Counted from the stretch's first letter, positions 8,971 through 18,168 are shown. The stretch: 64,000 nt of DNA from Fictibacillus macauensis ZFHKF-1 (GCF_000269865.1 NZ_AKKV01000024.1:1-64000), one strand, 5' to 3'. Notes: generated by a model not told the origin, from the sequence alone. Made by a program: numbers and translations.

Positions 8971-8998
8971 AAAGAGCGGGAATTCCCGCTCTTTTATT
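8971..8998. terminator. bidirectional terminator between npr copy 1 and yunB
   Basis: A 24-base perfect palindrome (8971-8994), half-site AAAGAGCGGGAA, with T runs on both sides. It serves the protease on + and yunB on -. Confidence 0.85.
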
Positions 8999-9704
8999 AT
9001 TTTTTTGGTGCTGAAATACTCGGTTGAAAAGACCCACCACCATAATAGTCAGGTACGTCTTGAGGAATAATAAACTGACCGAGTTTTACTTTATTCTTTA
9101 CCGTTACTTTTTCAGAAGAAAAAGGAACAACTACTTGCAAATGCACCGAAATCACTACATAAATCTCAACAGATGGATTATTGATCCCGACATTAATCGT
9201 TTTCGTTTCAAGCTCTGTATCGACATTGCCGATGACGCTCATTTCAACAGGAAGCTTCGGTCCAGCATCCGTCAATAAAGCATTACTAAAAATGGCCCCC
9301 ATCGGTAAATCATAAACGACAGAATCTAACACTTTGCCATTTGCAATGGTTGATGAATGCTGATCTTTCCGAATTTCATGATGTATGCTTCGTGTAATGC
9401 TTACAAGAACTTCACTAAACATTTTATCATTTGGCATATAAACAGGTTTTCCACCTTTAGGTTGCTGTACAATCATTACTTTGTCATTATCAATTTTGCT
9501 CATATTGGCAGCAATTGCATCGTTAATTGCAACATCGGCAATATTTCTAACTTCAGATGAGGCAATGTTTTTTAATATTGGTTGGATTTTTTCATCGACA
9601 ATCCAAAATGAAAAAAGAGTAAGCACAATAAGAATGATAAAAGAATAGAGAAGAACTTTCTTTAAAGGAAGTGGACCTTTTCGCAATTTCATTCGACCGC
9701 GCAA
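8997..9704 (-). CDS. yunB: sporulation protein YunB
   Basis: A 235-residue protein with one membrane anchor (VLLYSFIILIVLTLFSFWIV, residues about 18-37) and a long outer region. The order of blocks matches YunB as I know it: IASSEVRNIADVAINDAI near residue 50, IVQQPKGGKPVYMPNDK near residue 80, and YDLPMGAIFSNALLTDAGP near residue 130. YunB is a mother-cell sporulation protein of Bacillus needed for normal sporulation; its biochemistry is unclear. The gene stands alone and is transcribed against the protease. It is the clearest sign of a spore-former in this window. Confidence 0.85.
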   Translation of the reverse strand: MRGRMKLRKGPLPLKKVLLYSFIILIVLTLFSFWIVDEKIQPILKNIASSEVRNIADVAINDAIAANMSKIDNDKVMIVQQPKGGKPVYMPNDKMFSEVLVSITRSIHHEIRKDQHSSTIANGKVLDSVVYDLPMGAIFSNALLTDAGPKLPVEMSVIGNVDTELETKTINVGINNPSVEIYVVISVHLQVVVPFSSEKVTVKNKVKLGQFIIPQDVPDYYGGGSFQPSISAPKK

Positions 9705-9756
9705 CCATTATCCCCCCTCCCTTATAGCTACGCCCAAGCCTCCTTATTTATACATG

Positions 9757-9788
9757 CAAAAAAAGCCTCTTTAAGCAGAAGCTTCTTA
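9757..9788 (-). terminator. terminator of the permease/CDF operon
   Basis: On the - strand AAGCTTCT pairs with AGAGGCTT (one G-T pair), followed by seven T. Confidence 0.7.
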
Positions 9789-9792
9789 ATCG

Positions 9793-10752
9793 CTATGAAG
9801 GATTTTTCCAATTTGCCACACCGTCATCTTCATCAAATTGTATCGTAATATCCAGTACACCATGTTCCTTCGTAATTCTCTCAGAAAGACGATCCTTTAT
9901 ATCATCTGCTTCCGCTACCGTTAACGTTGGATCAATTTCCACTTCAAGCTCTGCGTGTAATGCCTCGCCTTCTTTAATAACTGTTACTGATACAATATCT
10001 TTCACATCAGGATCCTTCATAAGCAGCTGACTTATTCGTTCCTCCATGATGGAATCTGCTTCTCCTAATGCGCCCGCTGCATTTTCTAAAAAAACCTTTC
10101 CCACAACATAAAGCATCATCAGACCAATTATAATAGAAGCAAGTCCCTCCGCTTGATGAAAGGACGTTGCTTTACTAACAACAATTGCTATAATAGCTAG
10201 AATACCACCACCAGTAGCTACTAAATCTTCCATAAATACAAGTTTTGTTGCTGGTTTCGCTCGTGAAAGTGCACCAAAACTTTTTACAATGACACCTATA
10301 CCATTTGTTGGTACATTGGCATCATGAAGCACTTCTTTCATCGCTTTATATAATACGAAAGATTCCAGTAACACACCGACAAAAAGAACGGCGAGATTAA
10401 TCAGCACACCTTTAGAAGGTGTTGGGTGCAGAACGTGTGACCATCCTTCTTTTATTGTTTCAAAAGCCATAATCCCTACAATTAAAACGGCTCCTAATAA
10501 TACTAAATGAACGAGGCGTCCAAAACCATTTGGAAATCGTTTTGTCGGGGATTTTTTGCTTAATGCCGAGCCAATATAAACGAAAAATTGATTAGCAGCA
10601 TCCCCGAGGCTGTGCATCGTTTCTGCAAACATCGCTACATTTCCTGTTACAAAAAAGGCTGTACCTTTTATAAGAGCAATAATCGTATTTACAATAGCTG
10701 CTATGCGTGCTGATTTGCTGCCTTTTCTTAATAAAATTAAAAGCTCTTTCAT
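9793..10752 (-). CDS. cation diffusion facilitator family transporter
   Basis: A 319-residue membrane protein with about six hydrophobic segments and a C-terminal cytoplasmic domain (EALHAELEVEIDPTLTVAEADDIKDRL-type ferredoxin-like fold, residues about 235-310). The second helix carries ETMHSLGDAANQ, the CDF metal site with His and Asp; helix 5 carries VFMEDLVATGGG. It resembles the ZnT9-like branch more than YiiP. The metal is probably zinc, manganese or another divalent ion. The ATG at 10752 follows GAGGTGATG and lies only 4 bases after the permease stop, so the two genes form an operon. Confidence 0.85.
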   Translation of the reverse strand: MKELLILLRKGSKSARIAAIVNTIIALIKGTAFFVTGNVAMFAETMHSLGDAANQFFVYIGSALSKKSPTKRFPNGFGRLVHLVLLGAVLIVGIMAFETIKEGWSHVLHPTPSKGVLINLAVLFVGVLLESFVLYKAMKEVLHDANVPTNGIGVIVKSFGALSRAKPATKLVFMEDLVATGGGILAIIAIVVSKATSFHQAEGLASIIIGLMMLYVVGKVFLENAAGALGEADSIMEERISQLLMKDPDVKDIVSVTVIKEGEALHAELEVEIDPTLTVAEADDIKDRLSERITKEHGVLDITIQFDEDDGVANWKNPS

Positions 10753-10756
10753 GTCA

Positions 10757-12109
10757 TCACCTCGTATTCTTTTTCCAAACACGATGCATCATAAAAGCTG
10801 CCACTCCAATTAAAAGTGCTAACAAAATGCTAATATAAAAGCCTGGTCGAGATTCTGGTTCTGCTAACGTTCCCGTGATGCTACCGACCACTAACGTAGC
10901 TGACAGCCATAAAATCCAACGATGCTTACGCTGTTTCTTTAACAGTTTTCGTGAAGAAAACAGGATAAATAACCAATTATATAGCAGGAGAATCCCTGCA
11001 GCTGTTGTAATATACTCATAAATCTTCCCAGGCATAATGAGTGCGGCTAGTACTGATACGACTAACCCTGCCGTCCCCAAGCCTAGTGATGCTATAGGTA
11101 AATTTCTCAGCTTCTTTACTTTTTTTGCAAAAAGAGCAGGTGCGTCGCGTTCTTCTCCCATCGTACAAAGTAAGTTTGTAACACCAAATAAAGAGGCGGC
11201 CATCGTAGAAAAACCAGCAATTATGATGGCTATATTAAAGATATGTGGGAAGAATGGTAAATGATAATCACTTAATGCTATAACAAATGGACTTTTTTTA
11301 TCGTTAAATTCGTGATGAAATACCATAACGGCGACTAGTAACATTGATATGCCATAAATACCTGCCAAAACACTCAACATAACCTTGCCTGCCTTCGGAC
11401 CGTCTTCTCGTTTTTTCAACTGTAATGCCATAATGCCAATAACTTCAACACCACCAAAGGCATAAAAAGCATAGATCAGCGAAGACCAAAAGCCCCGTGC
11501 TCCATCTGGGAAAAAACCATGCCACGTTGTTGGTAAGCCGGGATGAGTAACCTCTCCATTAAACATTCCAGACAGCGCTAACGTTGCAATAACAATAAAC
11601 ATAACAATTGCCGCTACTTTTATAACCGCAAATATATTTTCGATACGGTCGAAACCTTTCGAGCCCGCGATGACGACAAGAAGCGCCAAACTAGCATACC
11701 CTGCTGCAAAAACCCATAAAGGTACGTTAGCAAACCAAAAGCGCGTAAGAATAGATAACGCCGTCAATTGGCTTCCCATCACAAGAACATTAGAAATCCA
11801 ATAATTCCATCCACACGAAAAACCAGCCCAGCGTCCAAACGCTTTATGTGCATACGCACAAAATGAACCTTTTTGAGGATCATGGACAGTCATTTCTGCT
11901 AAAACATGATAAACCCCATACGTTCCAACAGCTGCTAATAAAAAAGATAAAATAATCGACGGACCCGTAATCATTATTCCAATAGATGAGCCTAAAAAAT
12001 AACCGGTTCCGATTGTACAGCCTATCCCCATTAAAGATAACTGCCACCAAGCTAAATGACCTTTTTGTTGACCGGGATTAGAAGACGTACATCCCTTTGC
12101 TTTCGTCAT
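10757..12109 (-). CDS. APC-family amino acid permease
   Basis: A 450-residue transporter with about 12 membrane segments. The N-terminal LSLMGIGCTIGTGYFLGSSIG (residues about 25-45, GIGxxIGTGxFLG) is the unwound helix-1 substrate site of the amino acid-polyamine-organocation family, and GSFCAYAHKAFGRWAGFSCGWNYWIS is the helix-3 signature of the amino acid transporter branch. The substrate cannot be named. It is the first gene of an operon with the CDF transporter. I found no T-box or other long leader in the roughly 140 bases upstream. Confidence 0.85.
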   Translation of the reverse strand: MTKAKGCTSSNPGQQKGHLAWWQLSLMGIGCTIGTGYFLGSSIGIMITGPSIILSFLLAAVGTYGVYHVLAEMTVHDPQKGSFCAYAHKAFGRWAGFSCGWNYWISNVLVMGSQLTALSILTRFWFANVPLWVFAAGYASLALLVVIAGSKGFDRIENIFAVIKVAAIVMFIVIATLALSGMFNGEVTHPGLPTTWHGFFPDGARGFWSSLIYAFYAFGGVEVIGIMALQLKKREDGPKAGKVMLSVLAGIYGISMLLVAVMVFHHEFNDKKSPFVIALSDYHLPFFPHIFNIAIIIAGFSTMAASLFGVTNLLCTMGEERDAPALFAKKVKKLRNLPIASLGLGTAGLVVSVLAALIMPGKIYEYITTAAGILLLYNWLFILFSSRKLLKKQRKHRWILWLSATLVVGSITGTLAEPESRPGFYISILLALLIGVAAFMMHRVWKKNTR

Positions 12110-12211
12110 CTCCTACACCCCCTTGTTTTATGAGTTTCTAGAATTAGTGTCTCAAAAAACATAGTGATTATGTATGTAAGTAGCATGGATCAATATGTGG
12201 TAGAACGAAAA

Positions 12212-12246
12212 AAAGTACCGTGTCTCCTAATGTGACAGGGTACTTT
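12212..12246 (-). terminator. intrinsic terminator
   Basis: AAAGTACC (12212-12219) pairs with GGTACTTT (12239-12246), extended inward by GTC/GAC. The T run is on the - strand, after the 157-residue gene. Confidence 0.8.
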
Positions 12247-12250
12247 AACT

Positions 12251-12724
12251 TTATTCTTTCTTAAATCCTTCTTCGTCTAAATACTCGGTTGCTTCTTTAT
12301 AGGATTCAAAAGCTGCTTCTAAGTTCTCTCCGGCATAAATGTTCCATAGTTCGTCTTCATGAATGAGTAGCAAGCGCTCGTCATCTTCTGCAACCCAATA
12401 TTCCACGATGGTTTCTTGTTGAGACGGCTCTTCAAACGTGTCATCTCCTTGTAAAAAATTCATGGATGCTTCAATGAGATCTATTAATGCTTCTTCTGTA
12501 TAGTCACGAATATTAATAAGTCCTTTTTCATTACGTTCTTTTTTTGGTAAATGACCCGCATAGACAAAGCCATTTCCATTTGGATGAAGGTTTTGCACGA
12601 CGATTTTTTTGTCGCGTTTACTTTCTTCAAAGTGATAATTGATCCGGCCTAAAGATATTTCTTTCGCTTCTAATTCCGGAAAATGTTGCTGTATTACTTG
12701 TTTCTTTTCTTCAAATGTTAGCAT
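12251..12724 (-). CDS. hypothetical acidic cytoplasmic protein (157 aa)
   Basis: An acidic, soluble protein without signal peptide or membrane helix. The N-terminal half (residues 1-85) alternates beta-like stretches (INYHFEESKRDKKIVVQNLHP, GNGFVYAGHLPKK) with a helix (EEALIDLIEASMNFLQG). The C-terminal half contains VEYWVAEDDERLLLIHEDELWNIYAG. I do not recognise the family. It has a GAAGAGGCG ribosome binding site and its own terminator, so it is a real monocistronic gene. Confidence 0.7.
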   Translation of the reverse strand: MLTFEEKKQVIQQHFPELEAKEISLGRINYHFEESKRDKKIVVQNLHPNGNGFVYAGHLPKKERNEKGLINIRDYTEEALIDLIEASMNFLQGDDTFEEPSQQETIVEYWVAEDDERLLLIHEDELWNIYAGENLEAAFESYKEATEYLDEEGFKKE

Positions 12725-12790
12725 AATTCGCCTCTTCTCTTATACTCTTTCCTTTTGTCAGTATACCACACTAACGCATGTGTCCAATTA

Positions 12791-14254
12791 TTATTTAAAA
12801 ATCATATTTTTCTTTACGGTAAAGGATGCAAGCAATAAAACAAGTGCTGTTATTGCTAAACAAGTTACAAGGAGTTGTATCAAAAAAGCAAGATCTGGCG
12901 CAAAGGCTTTTATAGAATGCCACGGCGCTTCCGAGTTGCGAATATAAAGGGGAATCACAATTATAGAAAGGACTCCTAAACTAATACCCGTTATACGACA
13001 TGTCCATTTTTTTCGGATTAAGCGCGCTCTTATCTTCAAGATCAGATACACGGTCACTACAAGTAACATAACACAAAGAGCAACCATAATAAGTTGAATG
13101 GCAGGAGCTGGTTTAGTAGGTATACTCACTGGTTCTTGTCCGTTCATAAGACGAATTAAGCCTCTCTTTAAAAAAGGTAAGGTACTTTCTTCTTCTGCAT
13201 GATTTTTGTTCGTTAATATAACGCCACTCCAGCCAGTGTGAGGATACACAAAAAACTCAGCATGAGCATCCGGTGTTGTTCCTGAATGCCAAACCACTTC
13301 CTCCTTAGCACCTGGATAAGAGACACGCAATCCAAAACCATAGTATTCATCTGGATCAATTTTATACAAAGGCGATGTATATTTTTTTAAATTTTCAGGT
13401 GTTAAATACCCTACCGCATTCATTCCTTGTAAAAAATTCATATATTGAACAAGGTCTAAGGCACTTGCAGCAATATATTCGTAAGGAGTTCCACCATTAT
13501 CATAGGCAATGACCGTCTTTTTCGGATAGCCAAACCACGATTGATACCCCGGTAAATATCCCTTTTTTTCCGCAGTCTTTTGCTCAGCTGCTGCATGTGT
13601 CATGCCTAAGGGACGAAATACTTCCTCACTCATATATCGGCTAAAGGATGTATGCGTAACCGCCTGAATAACCGCACCTAAAATTAGAAAATTTGTATTG
13701 CTATATTGATATTTAACACCTGGTTTAGCAATAAGCGTAACGTTCGCTAAGGTTTTAACATCTCTTTTAATGGCTCCAATATCGCGCTCACCCTTATCAG
13801 CAATGACTAGTCCCGATTCATAGCTTAAGCCACTCGTATGATCGAGCAATTGCTTAATCGTCATGTGTTCACTTGCCTCTTGGTCTTTTACTCTAAACCA
13901 AGAAAGATAATGTTTGACGGGGGCGTTCAATTGAATTTTTTTATCCTGAATTAACTTTGCAATCGCAAGTCCTGTTAACGATTTACTAATAGAGCCGATA
14001 ATAAAAGGCGTTTGTAATGTAATGGGCTTTTCATGAGCACCAGTAACACCCCACGCTTTTGAATAATACATTTTACCGTTATGTACAAGCGCAATCGATG
14101 CACCAGGGATTCGCTGTTCCTTAAAAAACGCTTCCGCATAATGATCAATCTGCTGTATTTTATTTGGAGCTGGTTTTCCTGCTGTCGCTGGCATACAGAT
14201 GATCAAGAGGAGAATAAGGATTACAACACTGGAAACTAGTTTTTTCTTTAACAT
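12791..14254 (-). CDS. serine hydrolase of the beta-lactamase/PBP4* class with C-terminal membrane helices
   Basis: A 487-residue protein. Residues 5-26 are a signal peptide or anchor. Residues about 33-365 form a class C beta-lactamase-like domain with the SxxK nucleophile motif SISK (Ser88, Lys91), the YSN motif in YQYSNTNFLILG, and VWHSGTTP as the third (HxG) motif. Three membrane helices follow (residues about 390-485), an arrangement seen in Bacillus PbpE/PbpX-like proteins. It may act as a D-aminopeptidase, esterase or peptidoglycan hydrolase; a true beta-lactamase is not implied. The ATG at 14254 is preferred over the upstream in-frame TTG, although its GGGTGA binding site is weak. Confidence 0.85.
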   Translation of the reverse strand: MLKKKLVSSVVILILLLIICMPATAGKPAPNKIQQIDHYAEAFFKEQRIPGASIALVHNGKMYYSKAWGVTGAHEKPITLQTPFIIGSISKSLTGLAIAKLIQDKKIQLNAPVKHYLSWFRVKDQEASEHMTIKQLLDHTSGLSYESGLVIADKGERDIGAIKRDVKTLANVTLIAKPGVKYQYSNTNFLILGAVIQAVTHTSFSRYMSEEVFRPLGMTHAAAEQKTAEKKGYLPGYQSWFGYPKKTVIAYDNGGTPYEYIAASALDLVQYMNFLQGMNAVGYLTPENLKKYTSPLYKIDPDEYYGFGLRVSYPGAKEEVVWHSGTTPDAHAEFFVYPHTGWSGVILTNKNHAEEESTLPFLKRGLIRLMNGQEPVSIPTKPAPAIQLIMVALCVMLLVVTVYLILKIRARLIRKKWTCRITGISLGVLSIIVIPLYIRNSEAPWHSIKAFAPDLAFLIQLLVTCLAITALVLLLASFTVKKNMIFK

Positions 14255-14269
14255 CCGGCGGTCACCCAA

Positions 14270-14540
14270 TGGTATAGCAAATCCTTTGTTAGCGTGAATT
14301 TTTGTGGCACGAGGATTAGCTCCTTCCTTCAGTCAATGGCATTTTTTATAGTGTAAATGCTCTATAACCATCTTTGCACAATTATGTTTTTTTATACATA
14401 GTTTTCCTATGAAAATAAGGTACCACAGCAAGCGCTTTTACACCCATTTTATCCCTTTATTCTTTAAACTGACTGACCGATGCATCCGTTAATGTGTAAA
14501 AGTGAAAATGATTAAATTATACTTCTTTTTTACTAGTTTG
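14270..14540. other. intergenic region before second protease gene
   Basis: About 270 bases with no supported gene. It separates the divergent serine hydrolase and protease genes. I saw no CodY-like box comparable to the one before copy 1. Confidence 0.4.
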
Positions 14541-14542
14541 AC

Positions 14543-14652
14543 ACTTGGGAAAATAAATGGGCAGAATAGTTTGAAAACTATAATAAATTACTTTTATTTT
14601 CCCAATAACGGTCCTTTTATCCTGTGCTATGATAAAAACAAGGGCGCCCCCC
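14543..14652 (+). promoter_or_regulatory. protease control region, copy 2
   Basis: TTGGGAAAA (14545-14553) and TTTTCCCAA (14597-14605) are again exactly 52 bases apart, and the right arm ends 23 bases before TATGAT (14628-14633). The interior GCAGAATAGTTTGAA is identical to copy 1. The presumed transcript start region AAGGGCGCCCCC (14640-14651) is also identical. The -35 position is again non-consensus. Confidence 0.65.
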
Positions 14653-14675
14653 AGTAGAATATCAGGAGGGTAATT

Positions 14676-16319
14676 ATGAAAAAAGGATTAGTTACAGTAC
14701 TTTCGGCAGGTATATTATTTGGCTCAGCGTATCAAGCATCCGCATCCTACGAACCAGGTACAAAAGCTCAGAAATTAATGGTTGTAGAACAAAATCAAAG
14801 CGAGTCTCCGCAATTACTCGTTACCCAAGGATCTGAAAAAGCACCTGCCTTTATTTCTGGAAAAATATCTAAAAAAACGTATGTAACAAAAAAAGCTATT
14901 GTTACCTTCTTAAAAGAAAATAAGCATCTCTTTACATTTAATCCTGAGAAAAATTTAACGTTTGTAAAAGCAACCAAAGATCAATTAGGGATGACTCATT
15001 ATGAATTCAATCAGTCAATCAGCGGAGTAGCTGTAGACAACGCTCGCCTCATTGTTCATACGGACAAAACTGGGAAAATAACGGCCATTAATGGTGATGT
15101 ATTAACGAATTTACCTACAACAGCAAATACTAAAAAAACGCTTACAGAAGCAAGCGCAATCCAAAAGGCATGGAAACATCTTTCATTAAAACCAAGTAAA
15201 GTGGCTAAACCTCTAGCATTTAAAGGTGCCACGCCAAAAAGCTTAGGTGAAAAGGCACATGTAGTTATGGTGAAGGATGGTGCAACGTATAAAGTAGCCT
15301 ATAAAGTGGAGCTACAATTTATTGATCCAAGTCCCGCTAACTGGCAAATTTATGTTGATGCAAAGAACGGAAACATTATTAGCAGTCATAATGCTATAAA
15401 TGAGGACGGGCCTACTACTGGCTCTGGAAAAGGTGTTCTTGGCGATACAAAATCTCTAAATACGTATTTATACCAAGGCTCTTATTACTTATTAGATGCG
15501 ACAAAGCCAATGGGCGGCGATAATGATATTGAAACGTACACTGCCAACAATACGCAAACCCTGCCTGGGAACTATGTAACCGATACTAACAACATTTTTG
15601 ATTCAACTACTCAAGCTGCTGCCGTTGATGCTCATGCTTACGCAGGTAAAGTGTACGATTATTATAAAAATACATTTGGGCGTAACAGCTATGATAACAA
15701 AGGTGCTTCACTCATTTCGACCGTTCATGTTGGCACAAAGTGGAACAATGCAGTATGGAACGGACAACAAATGGTGTATGGAGATGGCGACGGTAAAGAA
15801 TTTACATACCTCTCTGGTGCACTTGATGTAGTCGCTCATGAATTAACGCATGCTGTTACAGAATATACAGCGAACTTAACGTATAAAAACCAATCGGGTG
15901 CATTAAATGAATCCATGTCGGATATTTTTGGTTATTTCCTTGATCCTAGTGATTGGTGGATTGGGGAAGACGTATATACACCTGGTAAAGCAGGCGACGG
16001 GCTACGCAATATACAAAACCCTACACTTGCTGGACAGCCCGACAATATGAGTAAATATCTAAATACAACCGCAGATGATGGCGGCGTTCATACCAATAGC
16101 GGTATTCCAAATAAGGCAGCTTATTTAACAATAACTGCTGTCGGAAAAGCAAAAGCTGAACAAATTTATTATCGAGCTCTTAGTACGTATATGACTGCTT
16201 CTACGAATTTCAGCGGTGCTCGTGCAGCATTGCTTAGTGCTACTGCTGACCTATACGGTAATGGCGGAACCGAATATAATGCTGTTAAATCAGCATGGAC
16301 AAGTGTTGGTGTAAACTAA
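14676..16319 (+). CDS. npr: bacillolysin (M4 neutral metalloprotease), copy 2
   Basis: A 547-residue paralogue of the protease at 7283, colinear over the signal peptide, propeptide and catalytic domain. Zinc ligands are His388 and His392 in HELTH and Glu412; Glu389 is catalytic, and His472 in GGVHTNSGIPNKA stabilises the transition state. The two proteins share the first 5 residues, the propeptide order and long identical blocks near the active site, but differ in many propeptide positions and in two short surface deletions, so this is an old duplication rather than a recent copy. It is secreted. It shares its control region with copy 1 and is probably co-regulated. Confidence 0.95.
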   Translation: MKKGLVTVLSAGILFGSAYQASASYEPGTKAQKLMVVEQNQSESPQLLVTQGSEKAPAFISGKISKKTYVTKKAIVTFLKENKHLFTFNPEKNLTFVKATKDQLGMTHYEFNQSISGVAVDNARLIVHTDKTGKITAINGDVLTNLPTTANTKKTLTEASAIQKAWKHLSLKPSKVAKPLAFKGATPKSLGEKAHVVMVKDGATYKVAYKVELQFIDPSPANWQIYVDAKNGNIISSHNAINEDGPTTGSGKGVLGDTKSLNTYLYQGSYYLLDATKPMGGDNDIETYTANNTQTLPGNYVTDTNNIFDSTTQAAAVDAHAYAGKVYDYYKNTFGRNSYDNKGASLISTVHVGTKWNNAVWNGQQMVYGDGDGKEFTYLSGALDVVAHELTHAVTEYTANLTYKNQSGALNESMSDIFGYFLDPSDWWIGEDVYTPGKAGDGLRNIQNPTLAGQPDNMSKYLNTTADDGGVHTNSGIPNKAAYLTITAVGKAKAEQIYYRALSTYMTASTNFSGARAALLSATADLYGNGGTEYNAVKSAWTSVGVN

Positions 16320-16336
16320 TACGTACGGCAATAGTG

Positions 16337-16374
16337 TCCCCTGACTCGCATGTATGCGCTGCAGGGGATTATTT
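16337..16374. terminator. bidirectional terminator between npr copy 2 and merR-type gene
   Basis: TCCCCTG (16337-16343) pairs with CAGGGGA (16362-16368). T-rich sequence follows on the + side. Confidence 0.7.
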
Positions 16375-16800
16375 ATTTTCTTTAAAGGTATGCAGCGCAT
16401 TTTTTGCTCGTTCATATAGTGCTGTTAGGTCTTGTTCTACTCTTACAATGCTTTTCTTTTTTTGAGCAATAAGCTTTAGTTGTTCTTCAATTGTTTCTGT
16501 TACTTTTTCTAATTTCTCTCTCTGCTGATCCGTCCCTTTAAATTGACGGTAATCGCTACGTTGCTCTTCTAATGTTTCACTCAGTTGAATAAATTCCTGT
16601 AGCTCAGTTAATGAAAATCCCATAACTTCTTTTGCGCTAACAATTTTATTTAACATTTCAACATGCGCTTGTGAATAGAGACGAATGCCACCTTCACTTC
16701 TAGGCGGGGAGGCTAAAAGGCCAATTTGTTCATAATAGCGAATCGTTCTTTTCGTCAGTCCACTCTGCTTTGCGACATCATCAATTTTTAAGCCTGTCAA
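16369..16800 (-). CDS. MerR family transcriptional regulator
   Basis: A 143-residue regulator. Residues 3-72 are a MerR winged helix: KIDDVAKQSGLTKRTIRYYEQIGLL, then RLYSQAHVEMLNKIVSAKEVMGFSL. A long dimerisation coiled coil follows (residues about 75-130), and there is no separate ligand domain, so it is one of the short MerR proteins. Cysteine is absent, which argues against metal or redox sensing. The start is TTG after AGGAGG. It is divergent from the MFS exporter at 16978 and probably controls it through the dyad at 16874-16897. Confidence 0.85.
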   Translation of the reverse strand: MTGLKIDDVAKQSGLTKRTIRYYEQIGLLASPPRSEGGIRLYSQAHVEMLNKIVSAKEVMGFSLTELQEFIQLSETLEEQRSDYRQFKGTDQQREKLEKVTETIEEQLKLIAQKKKSIVRVEQDLTALYERAKNALHTFKENK

Positions 16801-16873
16801 ACTACCCTCCTCCTTTCACTTTTTGATCCACTTCTTATCCAACGTATCATAACTTATTAAAAATAGAAAGTTT

Positions 16874-16909
16874 CTTAACGTTGACGTAAAGGTTAAGTTG
16901 TACTATACT
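16874..16909. promoter_or_regulatory. MerR operator dyad and exporter promoter
   Basis: A 24-base dyad, CTTAACGTTGAC facing GTAAAGGTTAAG, matches in 10 of 12 arm positions (16874-16897). It overlaps TTGACG (16881-16886), which is 17 bases from TATACT (16904-16909), the likely promoter of the MFS gene. Operator assignment to the MerR protein is inferred from divergent placement. Confidence 0.6.
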
Positions 16910-16977
16910 TCGATACATAGCATTTTTGCATCGTTATTTCATGTTAACGAATACTATTTAGAAAAGGAGTTTTTGTT

Positions 16978-18168
16978 ATGAGTGAACAACCATTAGATCT
17001 ACAACCATCGTCTAATAAACAACCACTCGTTATTTGGGTTATTTTCTTTGCAACGATTATTTCCTTTATGGGCCTTGGTCTTGTCGATCCAATTTTACCT
17101 GCGATTGCTAAACAACTTCATGCGACACCTAGTCAGGTATCATTGTTATTTTCCAGCTATAATTTAATTACAGGAATCGCTATGCTTATTACCGGTGTAG
17201 TTTCTAGTCGAATAGGTGTTAAATGGACGTTGTTAACGGGTATTATTTTCATTATTATCTTTTCCGCGCTAGCCGGATCGTCCAACGCTATTTCTCAAAT
17301 TGTAGCTTTTCGTGGTGGATGGGGACTTGGTAACTCACTATTCATTGCTACTGCCTTATCCGCCATTGTTGGGTTATCTGTTGGCGGTACAGCGAAAGCT
17401 ATTATTCTTTATGAAGCTGCAATTGGCCTTGGTATTTCTGTCGGACCATTATTAGGAGGAGAACTCGGCTCCATTTCTTGGCGCGGTCCTTTCTTTGGGG
17501 TTAGTGTTCTCATGATTATTGCATTTTTGGCCTTGTTATTAAAAATGCCACAAGTAGCAAAACCAAAGGTAAAAAGCTCTGTGCTTGATCCGATTAAAGC
17601 TTTAAAATATCCAGGCCTTCTTATTCTCGGCATCACGGCCTTTTTGTATAATATTGGCTTCTTTACACTAATGGCTTATTCTCCCTTTGTAATGAATTTA
17701 GATGAACATGGCTTAGGATATGTTTTCTTAGGTTGGGGTCTTTGTTTAGCATTTACCTCTGTATTCGTCGCTCCAAAAGTACAAGCTCGTTTTGGAACGA
17801 TTAAATCCATGTGTGCTATGTTGATTTTATTTGCTTTGTCTTTACTTGCAATGGGAATTTGGACACACTCAAGTACCGTTGTCATTGTTGCTGTTATTGT
17901 AGCAGGATTATTTCTTGGAACGAACAACACTCTCATAACTACTGCTGTTATGCAAGTAGCTCCTGTACAACGTTCAACAGCTTCTGCGGCCTATAGTTTT
18001 GTTCGCTTTATCGGTGGAGCCATTGGACCTTGGTTAGCTAATACGTTAGCTGAATCTGTTTCACCTCAAATTCCTTTTATTATGGGTGCTTTTTTCGTTC
18101 TCATTGCGATGTTAGTTGTTGCTTTTGGACGCAAAAAACTCGCTCACGTCGATCAAATTTCTCACTAA
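16978..18168 (+). CDS. MFS transporter (drug exporter type)
   Basis: A 396-residue protein with 12 predicted helices. Helix 1 reads FMGLGLVDPILPAIAKQLHA, typical of the drug:H+ antiporter 12-TM group, and helix 5 has the motif C-like GLGISVGPLLGGELG (residues about 145-159), a mark of exporters. The ATG follows AAAAGGAG by 8 bases. The universal stress gene begins shortly after its stop and may be co-transcribed. The divergent MerR protein suggests induction by a toxic small molecule. Confidence 0.85.
   Translation: MSEQPLDLQPSSNKQPLVIWVIFFATIISFMGLGLVDPILPAIAKQLHATPSQVSLLFSSYNLITGIAMLITGVVSSRIGVKWTLLTGIIFIIIFSALAGSSNAISQIVAFRGGWGLGNSLFIATALSAIVGLSVGGTAKAIILYEAAIGLGISVGPLLGGELGSISWRGPFFGVSVLMIIAFLALLLKMPQVAKPKVKSSVLDPIKALKYPGLLILGITAFLYNIGFFTLMAYSPFVMNLDEHGLGYVFLGWGLCLAFTSVFVAPKVQARFGTIKSMCAMLILFALSLLAMGIWTHSSTVVIVAVIVAGLFLGTNNTLITTAVMQVAPVQRSTASAAYSFVRFIGGAIGPWLANTLAESVSPQIPFIMGAFFVLIAMLVVAFGRKKLAHVDQISH

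Noticed and set aside
7283-16319. The two protease copies as a composite transposon
   Set aside because: No transposase, terminal inverted repeats or target duplication, and the intervening genes are ordinary.
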